Assembly: GCA_022478985.1 (NCBI GenBank)
Contig: JAKSZP010014540.1
Coordinates: forward strand, 1-64,000
DNA: 64,000 bases
Source: Massospora cicadina
Taxonomy: Eukaryota; Entomophthoromycota; Entomophthoromycetes; Entomophthorales; Entomophthoraceae
Direction of reading: 5' to 3'
Shown here: piece after piece, positions 1 to 9,396 of the stretch
Numbering within the stretch: position 1 is the first letter of the stretch
Layout of the letters: each line of letters begins with the position of its first letter
Program-made: the position numbers and the translations under genes
Notes under the pieces: generated by a model
Database searches by the model: none
What the model saw: the letters and a program-made list of their open reading frames with translations, nothing else
What the model was told of the DNA's origin: nothing

Positions 1-361
1 ACTACAGATAAGGGCGCACTTCTCATGGTCTTGTGGAGAAAGGTCCATCTGCTAGTATCCACTAGCCAAGTCCATGGCGGAGAAGAACTTGGACCCAGAG
101 AGATGTTCCAGAGCGCCGTTAAATCAGGGGATTGGGTAGCTGTACTTCTTAGTGAGGTTAATCAGCTTACGTTAGTTCAAAACTACATGATGTCCTCCAT
201 TTTTCTTCTTTATAAGTAGAAGAGGGGAAGACCAAGGGCTTTGGGATGGAACTAGCAACCCAGCATCCAACAACTGTTTGAGCTCCATCCACATCTGTAG
301 CTCCTTGACTTTTGAATGCAGTGGGGCTTGGATCAAATGGTATGATCATGCCCAATGTCAA
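1..361 (-). pseudogene. Gypsy A reverse transcriptase, N-terminal fragment
   Basis: The minus strand reads the start of a Gypsy RT: a block ending PKPLVFPSSTYKEEKWRTS corresponds to KPLVLPLLLIKKKNGGHQ of element B (about 12470-12540). The nucleotide match to B continues to the window edge through the region before the catalytic YLDD, which is not reached. Stops and frame changes are present. The role in a live element would be copying genomic RNA to cDNA in the cytoplasmic particle. Assignment is firm because linker and protease of the same element follow in order to the right. Confidence 0.8.
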
Positions 362-379
362 TAGTGTGAGTCCAACCCT

Positions 380-888
380 TCATGTGCCTATAGTCGATAT
401 CAGATTTGGAGAAAAAATCGCTATAGGACTCCAATAAACATGTGTTCTATTAAGCTCTTCAGGGGTTAGATTATCAAAGATATGAACAGTGAGCAGAGTG
501 TAATATGATTTATCAGCAGGTATGCCTATATCCGCCATAGACCCAATACAGTGAACTTGCTTTATTTCGTTAAGGGGAATCAGCATGCTTCTCCAATTTC
601 CTGATGCTTCTTGATGACCATGACCTTGTTGGTGAGATTCCCCAACAGGAAATTGACTGATCGCTGATAAGCTGTGTCTAGGATACCTGGCAACCCCCAA
701 GGTTCTAAAGAACTTATTCCATCAATGCTTGTTGAGTGAAGAAGGCAGTTAGGGAGACTTTGCATAGTAATAGTGTCTATCACCTTTTGTTCACCCGCCT
801 TGTTTACTACCTCCTCTGACGCATACAATGGAAGTCCCTCTGAAGAAATCAAGGAGTCAGGAAGCTTTTTTGTTTTTCTTCCCGACAT
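380..888 (-). pseudogene. Gypsy A pol linker between protease and RT
   Basis: Two overlapping minus-strand reading frames (580-888 and 380-700) match the linker of element B: LGNLTNKVMVIKKHQEIGEA against LGNLTNKDILVRKHQEVGRG, and IGSMADIGIPADKS against IGSMADLGLPADNL. The overlap of the frames marks a frameshift near position 600. In the family this stretch joins the protease to RT and has no catalytic residue known to me. It lies directly between the protease remnant (1082-1725) and the RT start (1-361). Confidence 0.75.
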
Positions 889-1081
889 GGTATATTTAAG
901 AGTGAGGGCGGAGGAAGTTTACTCAAAGATGCATGTATATACTTTTTTCCTAAGCTCATCCATAATAATAAACAAGCAATTAGGGCGTCAATATGAATAA
1001 GAAGGGAGAAAAACACTGTTTCATGTTGATGATTACATCATAATCAATCATGAATTGAGTGCTAATGAGCAGGCATATGCA

Positions 1082-1725
1082 TTATTTTCCAATGCCACAG
1101 CGGGGGTAGCCATTAGGAGCTTCACAATACGCATGGGTAGAAAAGAGTAGGGTCCAATAGAACTTGTGTTTGTTGGGCCCCACAGTTCTGAACTCTTTCA
1201 TATAGTCCAGGTCAGGTGCCAACTTAATTTTATTGATGAGCTTTGAAGAGACCACGTTCACTGAAGCACCTGTATCAAGGATGTCTAGAATGCACACCTT
1301 ATAGGTAAAAACTCTACCTTGGTTTCGTGCTACCAAAAGTAGGGGGAGGGCAAGAACCTCCTTCAAACGGAGAGTGGAGGCAAGACGTTGATCCATTGCA
1401 GAGTATATATCTTTATTATATTGGAGGGTATGAACTTTTTTGGTTGATCGGATCACTGTACCATTAATCTAGTCAGCATCACTAGCAATATTAATCACCT
1501 CTGAAAATCTCAACAACTGTTGAATATAGGTTTGTCGTGGTATCATAGCTATATCAATTCTTTTAGGCCTCAAACTGTACAGATTTTTTACTTCCAATGG
1601 AGCTCCCAAAACATAATAGCTTGCATATTCACCACCCACTTCAGACCCGTCATCAGAGGGATTGTTAATGCACCTCCATGATTTACTAAGAGGGGGCTGA
1701 TAAACCGTCTTAATCTCCTCACAAG
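1082..1725 (-). pseudogene. Gypsy A aspartic protease and upstream region
   Basis: The minus-strand frame 1082-1456 carries ILDTGASVNVVSSKL, the active-site loop of a retropepsin (catalytic triplet DTG at 1268-1276, intact). The frame on its right (up to 1725) reads IPRQTYIQQLLRFSEVINIASDAD, parallel to IPEETYLRQVVGELAIIDTTSDAD of element B. A frame break separates the two. The family enzyme is a dimer that cuts Gag-Pol. The reading frame is cut at 1725/1726 by the LTR of the short element inserted here; gag resumes at 3560. Confidence 0.8.
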
Positions 1726-2344
1726 TGTAATGAACAGTATTAAGCCGTTTGTTGCATTTCAATTTGGGTTCAAATTTTCCGAATCCAAATTGATTTGTTT
1801 AAAAAGATTTTTGGTGTTTGTTGGGGTTGGGCGCTGGGTTATGCCTTGCCTGAATTATTGATTAGGCTCTTGCAAGCCTAATCAATGGTTTGGGCGAGGC
1901 CCCAGAAGGGCGACCTTTAAGGTCAAGCCCATGTATTTCTGAACTTTGTTTGGAATACTCTCTCTTTCTCTCTTGTGGCCTTGGGGCCGCCCTTACCTTA
2001 TCTTACCTGATAATCCGCGCACAACAAGTTTTTGTCGCGTCAACAAAAACTTGGGCTTTTGGGGTTTAATCTCCCTCAAATATCCTGTTTTTTCCTTGGT
2101 GTGTTCACAGCATCAGATTATCAGGATCCTGTTCATCAGCGACTTTTTATCTGATAATAATAAAATAAGATTAATTCTGGGGTTTGCAACCTCGCTTACC
2201 TATTCATCTTTTTCTTGCTTCAAATTTCCCTAATTCTGAGGTTTACTACCTCAAGAGTCCAGCTCACGCTGGACAAATGGCGTTAATTGTGTCAAACCTA
2301 AGGTAAGATGGTGATCAGAAACTGGGATGTTTCTGACCATTACA
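1726..2344 (+). repeat. Left LTR of the short LTR element
   Basis: 619-bp copy of the terminal repeat, TGTAATG...CATTACA. It contains the shared segment around TTTGGGCGCTGGGTTATGCC (about 1826) and matches 2939-3559 throughout; visible differences are mostly transitions. Confidence 0.8.
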
Positions 2345-2938
2345 TTATTTTGAACTGCATGTGCTGCCAGCACGCCACCAGATCCCCAGTTTGGCTGACC
2401 TCAGTGGTTTCATCAGGTCCTGGTTGTCAAGTAACCAGCACTGGAGGGAACCAGTGACTGATGGCCAACCCTGGACTTGAAGCGATCATTGGCGCAAGAT
2501 TCTGGTGGGGCCTTTCCCTCCACCAGGGATTATTTGGCACTGAGGGGACCTGGCCCAGCAGGGCTCCCTCACCTACAGACAGTCCATTTGGTATGGGGGC
2601 AGCCATCCAGAAACGCTGGACCGCGCGCCCCTTCCACACTTTAGTTGGAGATAGCGCCTTCCTGGTTGGGATAGGAAGACCGTCACCAACTGGGGCGTGG
2701 GAGGGGAGGCACACCACAGCCAAGTGCTGGGCATGCTTCCTCATGCCGGGCGGGCTGATTCCAGCAGCTCAGTCCCAATTTGCTCTCGCCATTTATCTTT
2801 TTCCCTGTGAGGGGCCCAGAATTTCTCCAGGCTAATTTTCCTGGGGCTCGAGGTAACTCGCCCCAGGAAGCCCTCATGGTGGCAGCCTCCCATTGTGGGG
2901 CCCCTCTTTGGGGAGGGGCCCTTCTTTAGTGGGGGTGA
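2345..2938 (+). other. Interior of the short LTR element, non-coding
   Basis: This 594-bp interior is GC-richer than the flanking LTRs. Open frames exist on both strands (2461-2835 plus, 2427-2744 minus) but neither resembles a known protein and they overlap antisense, as expected of GC-rich DNA with few stops. No clear primer-binding site resembling the TGGTGCTCACT motif of the other elements follows the left LTR. The right end GTGGGGGTGA is the probable polypurine tract. Confidence 0.5.
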
Positions 2939-3559
2939 TGTAACAAATGGTATTAAGCCATTCATTGAATTTTGATTTGGGTTCAGATTTTCTGAATCTA
3001 AATTGACTTGTTTGAAAAGATTTTGGTGTTTGTCAGGTTTGGGCGCTGGGTTATACCTTGCCTGAATTATTAATTAGGCTCTTGTGAGCCTAATCAATGG
3101 TTTGGGCGAGGCCCCAGAAGGGCGACATTTAAGGTCATGCCTGCACAATTCCAAACTTTATTCAAAATTCTCTCTCTTTCACTCTGGTGGCCTCGGGCCA
3201 CCCTTACCTTATCTTACCTGATGATCCGCGCAAAACAAGTTTTTGTTGCATCAACAAAAACTTGGGTTTTTTGGGGTTTGATCTCCCTCAAATATCCTGT
3301 CTTTTCCTTGGTGTGTTTGTGACATCAGATTATTAAGATCCTGTTCATCAGCGACTTTTTATTTGACAATAAATAAAATAAGGTTTAATTCTGGGTTTTG
3401 CAACCTCGCTTACCTATTTAATCTTTTTCTCACTTCAAATTTCCCTAATTCCGAGATTTACTACCTCAAGAGTCCAGCTCATGATGGACATTTGGCGTGA
3501 ATTGCGTCAAACCTAAGGTAAGATGGCGATTGGAAACTGGGACGTTTCCAACCATTACA
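2939..3559 (+). repeat. Right LTR of the short LTR element
   Basis: 621-bp copy of 1726-2344, TGTAACA...CATTACA. It diverges from the left copy by scattered C/T and G/A differences (for example CGCGTCAACAAAAA against TGCATCAACAAAAA), which implies an insertion old enough to have mutated. Confidence 0.8.
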
Positions 3560-4678
3560 ATGTGGGAGGGTTTTTGCGCTCATCTACCTTTTTGACTTTT
3601 GAAGGGAGTATAGTAGCTGCACCAAATTTTGGGGGAGGCGTTGATAGTGTAATGGCTTTGACTTTTGCCTTAGAAGTGATCGGCTTGAGCTGCCCCATAA
3701 CTTCAGGTTTTGAACTAGGGGCAGTCTAAGGTGAGGCTGAGAGGGTTTAGAGGCGGCAGCTTGGATGGATGTGATATTTTAATCACCTTAATAGACTGCT
3801 AAGAAAGTGGAGAACCAGGAAAAGGGTTAACTGACTTCACCAGCTGAGCTTTTGGAAATGAAGCTGGAGGTGAGTGCTGCTCCATAACTGACAGTATTTT
3901 CTGGCTATTCTCATATGGTGGAGGAGTATATTGTTGCTGCAGCTCTGCAGAAGCTGGGTTCCAGAGAGATACAGCCATATAAGAGGCTAAAGGGTCAGAG
4001 TTTATTCTCACTTTGGAGCTCTTTGCAGAAGTTCAGCTTCATGAAAGTCAGCCATTGCTAGCAGTGCATCTTTGATATCCCGTAAAATTTGGAAGGTGTT
4101 CTTGACTGCGGAGATATGCATTTCTAAAGAGGGATAAGACTCCAAGTTAGCCATGATAGCAGCAATAGCATCATCAAGAGGCAGCAGTTTGGCCAGCAAC
4201 AGAGGTTTAGCTTTGCTTAAAATCGCTCAACAACTGAGGGATTCTCTTCCATATTACAGGATAAGGCACATAAAGGCTGTTTTTGCCGTTGTAACTCTGC
4301 TTGGAACTATTTTTTCAATCAGCGCTTGTTTAACCTCCGCCCAGGTGTAAAGTGTGGCCATATTTGGAACCATGATCTCCTGAGCCATCCTACTCAAGCA
4401 GGGAAGTATATACTTGGTTTTTGATGGTCAGTCGCTCCTTCCATCGCAGATCATAAACTTAAAGGAAGGAGGCAATACTGCCATTACAAAATGTGAACTT
4501 GTCTTTAATGGATGTTTAAGATTAATACGGGAGGGCACATAAGTCCTTGTGAAGAGTGCTGCTCAAGCCTTTTGAGGCGAAACAAAGCATTGGCTAGTTG
4601 TAGCTCTAAAGCAGCTAGCCTTGATTCTCAGTATAATTGTCATTTTTATTTTAACGGGATTTTGGTGGTATATAGGGT
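3560..4678 (-). pseudogene. Gypsy A gag remnant
   Basis: Minus-strand frames 4008-4199 (DDAIAAIMANLESYPSLEMHI...IKDALLAMADFHEAEL) and 3799-4011 correspond to the gag of element B (DDSVATVLTGVASYPPLAMHI...IKEALIDFADFHKPKV). Further right, 4200-4500 matches the B gag core at nucleotide level (the stretches coding GRMAQEVMVP and FLYIYEAAMEGAMDCQKAKH). The family protein is the particle-forming nucleocapsid/capsid precursor. Several stops and frame changes break it. It ends at the primer-binding site at 4679. Confidence 0.75.
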
Positions 4679-4695
4679 CCCCTGTAGTGAGCACA
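4679..4695 (-). other. Primer-binding site of Gypsy A
   Basis: On the minus strand TGTGCTCACTACAGGGG follows the LTR end. It matches the site at 51096-51114, 30684-30702 and 60218-60235 (TGGTGCTCACTACA(A)GGGG), with one G of the leading TGG missing. Confidence 0.7.
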
Positions 4696-4777
4696 CTTGT
4701 TGGATTTTTGATGGGGAAAATTCTCGTTAGTGCTTTTTTAACTAAAATCTAACAAATAGGGAATTGAAACCACTGAT

Positions 4778-6725
4778 TTTAAATTTTACAATATAAATTT
4801 TAAATTTTAGATTTATTAAAGGTAAGCCAACCAGGGGACGGACTTTACTAAAACAAAAACTAAACAAGCGAACCAAAAACATGAACCAAACGCCCTAAAC
4901 GAGCGGTGTGATACCTAAACATGAAAACCTACCAGGTAAAACAGCGGTGAGCCACTTATCCCACCATGGCGGAAGGGGAGTGGGGATTAGACGGATCATC
5001 ATTGGGCTCACCATTGGAGGCAGATCGATGCTGAGAGCAAGGGGGTTGGGGCATCCGCAGGATGAAGTTCAAGGATAAATAGATAATTGTTGAGATCGTC
5101 ATTGACAATTTGGGCCTTGAGCATAGCCTCCAGGAGTTTGGCAACATGGTGTTCAGCTTGTATTCATGCGTCAGGAAGCTGGGAAAATTTTGTAATATTG
5201 GCTCTGGTGATACGCATGGTGGGGGAAAAATCCGCCAGTGCAGCAACATGCTTGACAGTGGAGGTGGCAGTTTCAGTTAATTGGTTGATTTCAACTTTTG
5301 CAACCTCAGGGAAATTGGGAGGGAGAAGAGTGATGCGTAGGCCTTCCTTAAATTCAGTGACAGAGAGTGCCAAGGCATTGAAGAGATGGCGACTCTCAGG
5401 TGAGGCCACCGTGGACTCAGCAATCTGATGGTCGCTCAAGAAAGGGGTAGCGTTGGGTTTGGGGACATATTTCTTGGGTGGGAATGAGGCATCGAAGTCT
5501 GAAGGCAGGTATGGACTAATCTTAACTAGAAAGTCTAAAGGTGGGACAATTTCACCAGAATTGTTTACTTCATTTAATAAGTCCGAGGGACTTTGGTTGA
5601 GAGGGATTGAGTCAGAGATATGTGGCTGTAATTGAATAAGCTTTGGGGCGATAAATTGTTTGGATTGATTTTGGATCCAAACTTGCTCCCAATTGGGTAG
5701 ATTGTAAGAAAATTGGCTGGCTTGGTCTTTGGTTGCAAAGTTTTGCTGATTTTTTGAGCGCTCATCTGGAGGGAGTGGGAGCAGCCAAAATCCCCACTCA
5801 AACGCTGTTTTGAGGCCTCACAGGTGGCTTGGCAATTTCTGTATTTTTTGAACTGTATTGAAAGGCCTTTTTAGAATCATCCAATTCATGGAAGAGGGGT
5901 CAAACTGTGCAGCTGTTGTTGATGCGAGCCCAAAAGAATTGATCCAGTGTGATTGGGATATAGGCACGCGTTGGGATGTGCTGGGCTATGGTTGGCTGGT
6001 GGGGGGTAGTGGTGTCCATTGCCTGAGGTGCCACTAGTCAATCAGCACCGCTTGGGACAAGGAAGTGGACAATAGGGTCTATGCCTTATTTTGATACCCT
6101 GTCATCAATTCTTCATAGAGTTTTTGAGGGGGAAGGTGTGAGGGAAGGTTTGCAAATTTCACCACAGATGTGGCATCACTGGGTAGGCGTGTATGGGTGG
6201 TGGTAATGGGGATGTTTTTATGTATTAAGAAAGTAGCTTCTGCAGCGGCCACATCCTCTTTGGTGTGAAAGCCTATATCAAAATAGCCATTGTAAGGGCG
6301 GAAGTTGATGAACTCAGCTGGTGCATAGGTGGTCATTGCCAGCTCAATTATCACTTTGTTGGCATATGGGAAGAGATATCTGCACTCGATGCAAAGGCAA
6401 AAGTGAATATTGGATCAGGGTAGGGCTAGGGATTGGAGGCAGATTGGGTGGCTTTGCGCTAGGCGCAGTAATAAGTCCCTTTGAGGGGTAAACTGGCCCA
6501 TTGCATTAGGCAGGCAGGATGAGCCAGTCATCATGCGTTTACCTGCTGGGTGGTAAATGCTATTGAGTGGAGCACCGCTGCCCCACATTGGGGCAGCAGG
6601 TGGTGAATCTGAGGACATGAAACAAAAATTGGTATGGTGAGGCGATGGTGGATAATTGACTGATTTTTTTCAAAATTGCTCAATTGTGATCTCGAGTGGA
6701 AAGAAAACTTAAAGGTCTTGGATTA
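4778..6725 (-). mobile_element. ORF1-only LINE (half-LINE), near full length at both ends
   Basis: The minus strand runs from a 5' leader (about 6715, AAGTTTTCTTTCC, similar to the starts of LINEs G and I) through ORF1 frames to a 3' end with AATAAA and a TTTAAAATTTA-rich tail (4780-4815), the tail type of LINEs G, H and I. No endonuclease or RT sequence lies between ORF1 and tail. An imperfect 15-bp target duplication flanks it: ATTGAAACCACTGAT (4763-4777) and ATTAAAACCACCGAT (6722-6736), 13 of 15 matching. It therefore inserted as a unit into the LTR of Gypsy A. Confidence 0.75.
4956..6618 (-). pseudogene. LINE ORF1-like protein of the half-LINE, broken
   Basis: Frames 6415-6618 (starting MSSDSPPAAPMWG), 6079-6354, 5574-5801, 5164-5439 and 4956-5249 read in order on the minus strand. 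The second carries FINFRPYNGYFDIGFHTKEDVAAAEA, which parallels the GWLDLGFESKIAADEAAAVH segment of ORF1 in LINE I (about 54210-54260), followed in both by a stretch with aromatic and threonine-rich content. I infer an RNA-binding ORF1 of the same class. I see no CCHC knuckle, unlike F, G and I. The C-terminal part (EHHVAKLLEAMLKAQIVND) looks helical. Frameshifts and stops separate the frames. Confidence 0.6.
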
Positions 6726-6825
6726 AAACCACCGATAATAACAAAAAATAATGAACATTAAAAACTAGAAAAGTTGATTATTTATATATTTATTAGTTCC
6801 AACGGGAGGCAAGAAAAACCCTCTT

Positions 6826-6845
6826 TTTTTAGTACTAGATGGTCC
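6826..6845 (-). mobile_element. 20-bp LINE-tail insertion with 16-bp target duplication
   Basis: The sequence CAAGAAAAACCCTCTT occurs at 6810-6825 and again, identically, at 6845-6860. Between them on the minus strand is GGACCATCTAGTACTAAAAA, the same terminal sequence as the 3' end of LINE F (GGACCATCTAGTTCTAAAAAAA, 21274-21295). This is the signature of an extremely 5'-truncated target-primed insertion, A-tail included. Confidence 0.8.
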
Positions 6846-7379
6846 AAGAAAAACCCTCTTCATAAGTCAATACTTAATTTTTAAAGTGTCAAGGCTTTAA
6901 GTTTGGATTGCTTAGCAAATTCTTAATTATAATATGGGTGATGGACCTATCATATCGTTTTAAACTCGCCTTATTGCAGGAAATGGCTGATAAAGGGCGA
7001 TGACAGGAAGTTTAGATCTGTAAGGTAGGGTTTTGATATATTTTACCCAATCAATTAATGAAAAAATTTTGCACTTGCTTGGACTCCCTCTGACCCTATA
7101 AAAGGGCCAGTCTCCGCAATATAGGCTGCACCAAAAATAGAGGTGGCCTGGAGAGGAGCCTCCAATGAGCTCCCAAAATTTGACTGACAACTCTGTGTAA
7201 TCTGACCGCCTCCACACATTTTGTTTGCCTGAAAGTTATGAGAAGTGTTATCCCAATTTGAGGGGTTCTACAGGGAATCAACCAGAGTCTTTTGGCTGAT
7301 TTTTTCAGCATTTACCTCCAAACCATTATTTTCTATATATCGGACTTGTAATTGTCTAACACCCTGAGTCCTGGACACT

Positions 7380-8060
7380 GAGTATCAAAAGCCTAAGCGA
7401 ACTGAGAGTCTCATATGCACCTACTGCCACAAGGTTGGGCATTTTTTTAATGTGTGCTGTAAGAATCATTCTGACTTTAAAGAGCAGATAAAAGAAATGT
7501 TGTCATAGGGATAAGTGTCACAATTGTAACAAAATCTTATGTACATGACTCCTTCCCCTCGTCTATTGCTCATTTGGCCTATATAGTGACCCTTTTAATG
7601 AAGGTTATGAAGAGTGTTATGAAGATTTTGGATATGATATTTTAGGTTGTCAGCTTAAGTCAAGATTCCAGATTAGATTAAACATTGAAGGTGTAGATGG
7701 GGCCATAATACCTAAAGAAACTTATCTTAGTAAAGTTCTAGGGTACTGAGGTTTTTGATAATGCTGGTTATTCCAACCATTTTATTGCCTTAATGATCCA
7801 ACCTAATCAACATGTTCATACCTTGCAATCTGTTAAGGAGTGATATCCTAAGACACCTCGCAAACTTACCTCTACTTTACACTTTGATGAGGTTCTAGCT
7901 TTCCCTCCTAACTTTGGTAAAACTATAACCAAGGTAGAGTTCATCATCTAAAAGATCTGGGTTATGGCCATCCTTGACACTAGGTCTCCAATCAATGTTA
8001 TTTCAAAAGAAACTTTTCAAGAAATATAAGTTAGCGTGCAACTTGGATACTTTAAAAAGT
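7380..8060 (+). pseudogene. Gypsy C gag knuckle and aspartic protease
   Basis: The plus strand codes CTYCHKVGHFFNVC at 7416-7457, a textbook CX2CX4HX4C nucleocapsid knuckle. At about 7690-7750 VDGAIIPKETYLSKVLGY matches VDEATIPEETYLRQVVGE of B. The protease loop follows as MAILDTRSPINVISK (7964-8008): the catalytic DTG has become DTR at 7976-7984, which would abolish activity. Several stops lie between. Identification rests on order and on the aligned peptides of element B. Confidence 0.75.
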
Positions 8061-8138
8061 ATGGAAATGAGGGTTTAAGTAGTTCCTGCTATTGGGGCAT
8101 ACTCCTCATTACCAAATCAAATTATCAAGCTCATTCTT

Positions 8139-9396
8139 TTGTACCCGCTGTGGCCTTGGACAACATTACATGCTATGCTTGTTGTATGCAAAACTATGCT
8201 TGAGTATGATGAGGGCATAAACATGAAACAGGGTTATCTCTCCCTGCTCAAGTATGAGGTTCATCCAGCTATAAGAAATAAAGAACTTGGCAAGAAAGAA
8301 TATTTTATTCCTAGATGTATAACCTCTTCTGCATTATCTTTGCATTACATAACGTCTAGGCGAACTACAAATAAACTGCTTGATTCAGTGGACGCTTTGA
8401 AGGGAGTTCCTTTTCATGCATATAAGAAATACCGATTAAGATATGTAAAAAAGATTGATACAAAGTTTACTTTAAAAATCCCTTAAATATGCTTAACACA
8501 CATGATAAACATCAATAGAGTTAGTCCTTTAGAGCATCAAGTATTGTCTGATATGCTTTACCTGTCTACTAGCGTCCTATCTCTACCCCATTGGGAAATC
8601 TCATTAACAAGAACGTTGTTGTAAAATAACATTAGGAGATCAGAAAAGGCCTGCTGATACAAATTAAGGATATTGAAAAGATACATTTTACTCGCTCTAC
8701 ATTCAGATATGGGCCTCCCTACTGACAATTTGTTATGTAATTTGCCTAACGTTCTTATTTCAGATGAACTGACCCTAGACGAGCTTAAAAATTACTTGTT
8801 ATTGATGGCTAAAATGATATATCCTCTAAATCTAATACTGACTATGGTCACATGAAGGATTAGAATTATACAATTGATGGTGATGCCAGTCCTACCTGGT
8901 CCAAACCTTATTGTTTATCTAAAGTTGAAGAGCATTAAATGAGGAAAGAGCTAAAACAGTTACTAGATGCTGGATTACTAGTACTTCCCAAATCTCATGG
9001 TCTTATCCTCTATAAATTATAAAATAGAAAAATGGAGGTTATTGGTAGTTATAGACTACTGAAAATTGACAGCCTAAAGAAAAAAATAGTTATCCTATCT
9101 CTCATATTGATGATGCTCATATGCAACTCTCTGGCTCTAAATTCTTTTCCACTATGGACTTAGTCAGCGGATACTGACAAATGGAACTTATCCCACAAGA
9201 TCAGATAAAAAGTTCTCTCAACTGCTGTGAAAGCCTCTTTCAACTCATTAATTACCTCAAGGGTTGTGCAATGCTCCTGTATCATGTCAACGAACAATGG
9301 ATCACATTCTACAAAGACCTAAAGCCAAGTTATGTTATTGTCTATCTTGATGACATCACAGTGTTTTCTAAAACTTTTAACAAACATCTTAGTCAT
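8139..9396 (+). pseudogene. Gypsy C pol: linker and reverse transcriptase
   Basis: Frame 8139-8486 contains MLEYDEGINMKQGYLSLLKYE, matching MIEYEGIINMKQGSLSLLNYE of B, then DSVDALKGVPFHAY. Frame 8673-8855 carries GLPTDNLLCNLPNVLISDEL (B: GLPADNLVCTLPNVHISDEL). RT blocks follow, with FSTMDLVSGY at about 9145-9175 and intact YLDD at 9343-9354. RT breaks off a few codons later (NKHLSHC) at the LTR of B. The RNase H and integrase of this copy are missing. Frameshifts and stops are numerous. Confidence 0.8.

Larger units (their letters stand above)
1726..3559 (+). mobile_element. Short non-autonomous LTR element (TRIM/SMART-like)
   Basis: Two direct repeats of about 620 bp flank only 594 bp of unique DNA. 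The repeats begin TGTAAT/TGTAAC and end CATTACA, giving inverted ends TGTAATG...CATTACA in the left copy. A purine-rich run (AGTGGGGGTGA) sits immediately before the right repeat, as a polypurine tract should in plus orientation. No gag or pol similarity is visible inside, so it must have been mobilised by enzymes of another element. It interrupts Gypsy A between gag and protease. No 5-bp target duplication is evident (ACAAG left, ATGTG right). Confidence 0.75.
1..7361 (-). mobile_element. Gypsy element A, truncated by window edge
   Basis: Read right to left, this holds a 5' LTR (4698-7361), a primer-binding site, gag, protease and the start of RT in Ty3/Gypsy order; the rest of pol and the 3' LTR lie left of the window. 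Each part aligns by eye with element B (9397-14920), for instance the protease ILDTG and the pre-RT linker. It is interrupted by three later insertions: a short LTR element between gag and protease, an ORF1-only LINE in the LTR, and a 20-bp LINE tail. Many stops and frameshifts make it dead. Its 5' LTR abuts Gypsy C at 7362, so A probably inserted into C. Confidence 0.85.
4698..7361 (-). repeat. 5' LTR of Gypsy A, split by LINE insertions
   Basis: Minus-strand ends are TGTTAGACAAT at 7361 and ATCCAACA at 4698, matching the start TGTTGGACAAT of B's LTR (10121). Removing the LINE (4778-6725 plus its duplication) and the 20-bp insertion leaves roughly 670 bp, close to the 725 bp of B's LTR. The stretch 6940-7361 aligns in inverse orientation with 53165-53590 (LTR L), including TTTGGAGGTAAAT and a CCCTTTTATAGGGT box that may be the promoter TATA element. 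Confidence 0.7.
7362..9396 (+). mobile_element. Gypsy element C, internal fragment
   Basis: Plus-strand remnant of the same pol type as B: CCHC knuckle, protease, linker and RT up to just past YLDD. Its left end abuts the LTR of A (7361) and its right end stops in RT at the LTR of B (9397), so both A and B appear to have inserted into C. The remainder of C's pol is not found to the right of B. Frames are heavily broken. Confidence 0.75.

Noticed and set aside
2427..2835. Overlapping 124- and 105-codon open frames in the interior of the short LTR element
   Set aside because: They are antisense to each other in a GC-rich, stop-poor stretch and resemble no family; treated as chance.
1721..3564. 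A 5-bp target duplication for the short LTR element
   Set aside because: ACAAG and ATGTG do not match; either decayed or lost, so not claimed.
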